Source of the DNA: Serpentinimonas sp.
Lineage (GTDB): Bacteria; Pseudomonadota; Gammaproteobacteria; Burkholderiales; Burkholderiaceae_C
DNA length: 47,708 nt
Direction: 5' to 3'
Assembly: GCA_025458665.1 (NCBI GenBank)
Contig: JALOSG010000003.1
Coordinates: forward strand, 1 to 47,708
Under the pieces are notes generated by a model. The model did no database searches. It was given only the letters and a program-made list of their open reading frames with translations, and was not told the DNA's origin. This document shows, one piece after another, positions 41,411 through 47,708 of the stretch. The position numbers and the translations under genes were made by a program. Numbering within the stretch: the stretch's first letter is position 1; each line of letters opens with the position of its first letter.

Positions 41411-42643
41411 TCAACCGGGTTGCTTGAAGGGGCTGCGTTGCTCCAGGTGGTCCAGGTACTGGGCCACACCTTCCCCTTCGCGTTCCAGGAAACGTTCCAC
41501 CGCATCGGAGAACGCCGGGTGTGCCAGCCAGTGCGCGCTGTGGGTGGCGGTGGGCAACAGGGCGCGCGCCATCTTGTGTTCGCCTTGCGCGCCGCCTTCA
41601 AAGCGCTGCACTCCGTGCGCCATGCACCAGGCCAGCGGCTGGTAGTAGCAGGCCTCGAAGTGCAGGCAATCCACGCGCTGTAGTGCCCCCCAGTAGCGGC
41701 CGTAGGCAGCCTGCGGGTTGGGGCTGGTATCGCTCAACGCGATCAGGCTGCACGCCACGCGCTCCCCCTGCGCGTTGTGCGCGATGAACAGCAACCAGTA
41801 GCCGGGCTGCGTCTGGGCCAGCCGGTGGAAGAAGTCGCGGCTCAGGTAGGGCGGGTTGCCGTGTTCGTAGTAGGTGCGGGCGTAGCAGCGGTAGAAGAAA
41901 TCCCAGTCGGTGCTTTGAATCTCGGCGCCACGCAGCGCGGTGAAGGTGATGCCGGCCTCGGCCACACGCCGGCGCTCCTGCTTGATTTTCTTGCGCTTCT
42001 CCTGCGACAGGCTGGCCAGGAAATGCCCAAAGTCCTGAAACTGCGCTGTGGCCGATCCTTCGCCGCCACCAACACCCGGCACCACGTTGTGCCAGTGGAA
42101 CTGCACCGTTTGCCGGGGCATCAGGCCTGCTGCGCCGGCGGCCTCCATGTCGGCGGGAGGAGCAAACAGCACATGGACCGATGACCAGTCTTCGGCCTGC
42201 GCGTGGCGTTTCAGGGCTTGCACCAGCGCCCGCCGCGCCGCCGCGCTGCGCGCGAGCAGGCGCGGCCCGGGCACTGGTGTGAACGGCACCGCCACCACCG
42301 CCTTGGGGTAGTAGGGCAGGCCGTGCTGTGCATAGGCGTTGGCCCAGGCCCAGTCGAACACATACTCTCCGTAAGAGTGGTTCTTGATATACAGCGGCGC
42401 GGCAGCTTCCAGCGTGTTGCCGCGCCACAGCGTGATCCACTGCAGCGCCCAACCGGCCTCGGGGACGGCGCTGCCACTGTGGTGCAGGGCGTGCAAATAC
42501 TCGTGGCGCACGAAGGGGCCGCTGGCGCTGCCGCCGGGTTGCTGTTCCAGCAGCGTATTCCAGTCGGCCGCAGACACCTCGTCCGGGTTGATCAATACCC
42601 GGGTGACATAATCGTCGCTGTCGTATTCGGTGTTACTGCTCAT
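41411..42643 (-). CDS. GNAT family N-acetyltransferase / DUF482-type protein
   Basis: GPFVRHEYLHALHHSGSAVPEAGWALQWITLWRGNTLEAAAPLYIKNHSYGEYVFDWAWANAYAQHGLPYYPKAVVAVPFTPVPGPRLL and HFEACYYQPLAWCMAHGVQRFEGGAQGEHKMARAL. Confidence 0.92.
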   Translation of the reverse strand: MSSNTEYDSDDYVTRVLINPDEVSAADWNTLLEQQPGGSASGPFVRHEYLHALHHSGSAVPEAGWALQWITLWRGNTLEAAAPLYIKNHSYGEYVFDWAWANAYAQHGLPYYPKAVVAVPFTPVPGPRLLARSAAARRALVQALKRHAQAEDWSSVHVLFAPPADMEAAGAAGLMPRQTVQFHWHNVVPGVGGGEGSATAQFQDFGHFLASLSQEKRKKIKQERRRVAEAGITFTALRGAEIQSTDWDFFYRCYARTYYEHGNPPYLSRDFFHRLAQTQPGYWLLFIAHNAQGERVACSLIALSDTSPNPQAAYGRYWGALQRVDCLHFEACYYQPLAWCMAHGVQRFEGGAQGEHKMARALLPTATHSAHWLAHPAFSDAVERFLEREGEGVAQYLDHLEQRSPFKQPG

Positions 42644-44336
42644 GGCCCTCAAACTCTGCGTTGCGCAGCTGAATTTCGTGGTTGGCGATCTGGCCGGCAA
42701 CGCCCAGAAGATCATTGATGCAGCGCATGCGGCCTATGCCCAGGGAGCCCGCGTTCTGCTCACGCCCGAGCTGGCTTTGTGCGGGTACGCTGCCGAAGAC
42801 CTGTTCCTGCGTCCCGCCTTCATTGCGGCCTGTGATGATGCCCTCAAAACAGTAGCCGAAAAAACCTGCGGGTTAAAAGGTCTGCATCTGGTGGTGGGCC
42901 ACCCCATGGCGTCGAGCCAGTGGGGCCGGCGCACCCGCAGCGTGGCCCAGGCCCCTTGCGTCAACGTCGCCAGTGTTGTGCTGGAAGGCGCGGTGGTACA
43001 GCGCTACGCCAAGCGCGAACTGCCCAATTACCAGGTGTTCGACGAGCGCCGCTACTTTGTGCCCGGCACCGAGCCTTGCGTGTTCGAAGTACCAGACGAC
43101 GCGGGCCAGCCGCACCGCATCGGTCTGCTCATTTGCGAGGACGCGTGGTTCGAGCAACCCGCGGCCGACTCGGTGGCCGCGGGGGCCGAGGTGCTGGTGG
43201 TCATCAATGCCTCTCCCTTCCATGCGGGCAAGGGCGGCGAGCGTGAGCAGACCATGCGCGAGCGCGCCCTGGCCACCGGCGTGCCGCTGCTGTATGCCCA
43301 CCTGGTGGGCGGGCAGGACGAGATCGTCTTCGAGGGGCGCAGCTTCGCGGTCAACCCCGATGGGCAACTGGGCGCGCGCGCAGCCAGTTTCAAGGAAGAA
43401 CTGCTCATGGTGGAGGCGCAAGCGCTGCCCGGTGTGGGCGGTTTGCAGCTCATAGGCAACGTGGCCGCCGAGCCCGAGCCCGATGCCGAACTGTGGCATG
43501 CGCTGGTGCTGGGTGTGCGCGACTACGTGGGCAAGAACGGCTTTCCGGGTGTGGTGCTGGGCCTGTCGGGCGGCATCGACTCCGCGCTGGTGCTGGCCAT
43601 AGCGGTGGATGCGCTGGGCGCCAGCCGCGTGCGTACGGTCATGATGCCTTCACCCTACACCGCAGACATTTCCTGGATCGATGCGCGCGATATGGCGCAG
43701 CGCATGGGTGTGCGTTACGACGAAGTGGCCATTGCGCCCGAGTTCGAGTCCTTCCTCTCATCGCTGCAGCCGCTGTTCGAAGGCAAGCCGCTGGACGCGA
43801 CCGAGGAAAACATCCAGGCGCGCATACGCGGCACGCTGCTCATGGGCCTGTCGAACAAGCACGGCAGCCTGGTGCTCACCACCGGCAACAAGAGCGAAAT
43901 GGCCACCGGCTACTGTACGCTCTACGGCGACATGGCCGGCGGCTTTGCCGTCATCAAAGACGTGGTGAAAACGCGGGTGTTCCGGCTGGCGCGCTGGCGC
44001 AACCTGCACGATCCCTACGGCACGGGCGTGAACCCCATTCCCGAGCGCATCATCACCCGCCCGCCGAGCGCCGAATTGCGCCCCGACCAGACCGACCAGG
44101 ACAGCCTGCCTCCCTACGAAGTGCTCGATGCCATCGTGCAGCGCTACATGGAAGACGACCAGGACCCCGCGCAGATCGTGGCGGCGGGTTACGACCGCGC
44201 GGCGGTGGACCAGGTGGTGCGGCTCATCCGCATCAATGAGTACAAGCGCCGCCAGGCCGCCGTGGGCGTGCGCGTGACGCACCGCAGCTTCGGCAAGGAC
44301 TGGCGCTACCCCATCACCAGCAAATACCGGGCTTGA
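42642..44336 (+). CDS. nadE: Glutamine-dependent NAD+ synthase
   Basis: MALKLCVAQLNFVVGDLAGNAQKI nitrilase-like domain; VVLGLSGGIDSALVLAIAVDALG, GSLVLTTGNKSEMATGYCTLYGDMAGGFAVIKDVVKT. Confidence 0.97.
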   Translation: MALKLCVAQLNFVVGDLAGNAQKIIDAAHAAYAQGARVLLTPELALCGYAAEDLFLRPAFIAACDDALKTVAEKTCGLKGLHLVVGHPMASSQWGRRTRSVAQAPCVNVASVVLEGAVVQRYAKRELPNYQVFDERRYFVPGTEPCVFEVPDDAGQPHRIGLLICEDAWFEQPAADSVAAGAEVLVVINASPFHAGKGGEREQTMRERALATGVPLLYAHLVGGQDEIVFEGRSFAVNPDGQLGARAASFKEELLMVEAQALPGVGGLQLIGNVAAEPEPDAELWHALVLGVRDYVGKNGFPGVVLGLSGGIDSALVLAIAVDALGASRVRTVMMPSPYTADISWIDARDMAQRMGVRYDEVAIAPEFESFLSSLQPLFEGKPLDATEENIQARIRGTLLMGLSNKHGSLVLTTGNKSEMATGYCTLYGDMAGGFAVIKDVVKTRVFRLARWRNLHDPYGTGVNPIPERIITRPPSAELRPDQTDQDSLPPYEVLDAIVQRYMEDDQDPAQIVAAGYDRAAVDQVVRLIRINEYKRRQAAVGVRVTHRSFGKDWRYPITSKYRA

Positions 44337-44405
44337 AAGTACCGGGCTTGAAGTCCCCGGTGGCTGAGGGGCTGCCCTGGGTAGCCGGGCGCAGCGTCGT
44401 GATAG

Positions 44406-44813
<408 letters not shown>

Positions 44814-44853
44814 GTGCGACGGCCGCGTTCCGGGGTGCAGCAACCCTGGGCGG

Positions 44854-45457
44854 TCAGGTCAGTGAGAGCCGCGGTGCAGGTGCCAGTCCCGCGTCCTGCA
44901 CCAGTTGCGGCAGCAACGCCGTAGGCTCGGTGCCCACCCGCACCAGATCCATCTGCCAGAGGTTCACAAAGCCACCTTGCACCGTTTGTTGCAGGAAACT
45001 GAGCATCGCATCGTAGTAGCCAGCGGTGTTCAGCAAACCGATGGGCTTGTCGTGGTAGCCCAGCTGGCGCCAGGTCCAGACTTCAAAAAATTCTTCGAAT
45101 GTGCCTATGCCGCCGGGCAACGCCAGAAAGGCGTCGGCCCGCTCGGCCATGATGCGCTTGCGCTCGTGCATGGTTTTCACCACATGCAGTTCGGTGCAGT
45201 CGTTCCACCAGCGTTTCAGGAATCACGCCCACCACCCGGCCACCGGCCTCCAGGGTGGCGGTGGCCACAGCGCCCATGAGCCCGTTGTTGCCGCCGCCGT
45301 ACACCAACTGGCCGCCGTGTGTGCCTATCCAGTGGCCGGTGGCGCGAGCCACCTCCAGATAGGCTGGGCTGCTGCCAGGGCGGGAGCCGCAGTACACGCA
45401 CACGGAGAACGCAGGCCCGCTGTCCGGGGCGGCCGAAACGGTCGGGGCAGGTGTCAC
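44854..45457 (-). pseudogene. LOG family / TIGR00730-type Rossmann fold protein disrupted by a frameshift
   Basis: Frame 1: SVCVYCGSRPGSSPAYLEVARATGHWIGTHGGQLVYGGGNNGLMGAVATATLEAGGRVVGVIPETLVE; frame 2: CTELHVVKTMHERKRIMAERADAFLALPGGIGTFEEFFEVWTWRQLGYHDKPIGLLN. Break at about 45198-45216. Confidence 0.85.
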
Positions 45458-46005
45458 TTTTTCTTCGTCCAGAAAGGTTTGCGCGGGGGGCGGGGCGGCG
45501 GCTCCTGGTGGATGAGGCGCGTGCCCGCCATGGCATCGTGCCAGAACTGACGGTCTGGATGGAAACGCGCCAGGATGGCCCATACCGTGACCCAGCCCAG
45601 AGTGATCAGTGTGACCTCGCCAGGGCGCAGGGAAAACACCGCCGAAGCGCCCAGCGGCGGGAGCAGCCAGACCCAGCAGAACAGGTAGCGCACCAAAGCA
45701 CGGCCCTGGGTCAGCGGGCGGCCCTGCCGGTCCACCACCCGGATATGCCATGTCTTCATGGCCAGCGTCTGCCCTTTGGACCACAGCCAGGTGAAGTAAA
45801 TGCCGAACACCACGAACAGGAAGAACTGCTGCAGGTGGCGGTTGTCCAGCGCATGCCGGGTCTGGGTCAGGGTGCTGAACAGATAGCCGGCCAGAAACAC
45901 CACGCCGAACAGCAGCATGCCCTCGTAAGTCCAGCAGGCCATGCGGCGCCAGAGTCCGGGAGTGGGCGCCTGGGCGGGGGTGGTGGGAGAAGCAGCTGTG
46001 GCCAC
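45454..46005 (-). CDS. RDD family membrane protein
   Basis: PGLWRRMACWTYEGMLLFGVVFLAGYLFSTL, TLAMKTWHIRVVDRQGRPLTQGRALVRYLFCW. Confidence 0.9.
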   Translation of the reverse strand: MATAASPTTPAQAPTPGLWRRMACWTYEGMLLFGVVFLAGYLFSTLTQTRHALDNRHLQQFFLFVVFGIYFTWLWSKGQTLAMKTWHIRVVDRQGRPLTQGRALVRYLFCWVWLLPPLGASAVFSLRPGEVTLITLGWVTVWAILARFHPDRQFWHDAMAGTRLIHQEPPPRPPRKPFWTKKK

Positions 46006-46136
46006 GTTGCGGTTGCGTGTGAATGGAGTTGGAGGGCGGGCGCCGGGGCGCGCTGGATTGTCTCATTTCGGCCCGAGGCAGCCGTTCTGAGCGAAAAAAC
46101 CCGCGCGAAGTTCGAAAAAACCACCTGCTGCAGTGC

Positions 46137-46142
46137 GATAAT
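46137..46142 (+). promoter_or_regulatory. Candidate -10 element (GATAAT) upstream of ilvB
   Basis: GATAAT downstream of an A-rich stretch with CGAAAAAACC repeated at 21 bp spacing; -35 unclear. Confidence 0.35.
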
Positions 46143-46293
46143 CGGGGGCTGCAAGTATCACAGGCAAACGGATCAGGGTCGCGCGGTCAGCATTCCGCCC
46201 ATGTCTCTGGTCTCAAGTCCTGAAGCCGCCTCACAAGGGTGGGCCTAGGGGCACCCAAGGTTTTTCGTCAGAGAAATTCTCGAAAGGTTCATC

Positions 46294-47708
<1,415 letters not shown>

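Overview
This ~47.7 kb high-GC window reads as a chromosomal segment of a betaproteobacterium, probably Burkholderiales/Comamonadaceae-like (inferred from protein style and synteny; no database search was possible). Nearly all of it is coding and mostly conserved housekeeping or metabolic genes. In order it carries: a TRAP-TAXI transporter; a protein with carboxysomal-type (CsoSCA-like) carbonic anhydrase motifs; mltB; a TgpA/DUF58/MoxR operon; an HDAC-family protein; enoyl-CoA hydratase; an MscS channel; etfBA plus a disrupted acyl-CoA dehydrogenase; nitronate monooxygenase; the miaA/MFS/mutL/ami/tsaE/queG block with a Rieske dioxygenase pair inside it; an MlaE/MlaD/lipoprotein cluster; an AEC transporter; a possible NYN-like protein/methyltransferase/RNase HI operon; an RND efflux pair; moeA-mobA-moaA; soxX-soxA; ppa; a DUF482/GNAT-type protein; nadE; a PII protein; a frameshifted LOG-family gene; an RDD protein; and the 5' part of ilvB. 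I saw no rRNA, tRNA, CRISPR array, transposase, phage or integrase gene. The points most worth a second look are the standalone CsoSCA-like protein, two perfect palindromes upstream of etfBA, two independent internal deletions with frameshift (acyl-CoA dehydrogenase and LOG), the oxygenase pair without electron-transfer partners, the MlaE/MlaD pair lacking an ATPase, and the soxAX pair with a possible lipoprotein SoxX. I did not find convincing evidence for a wholly new multi-gene system.
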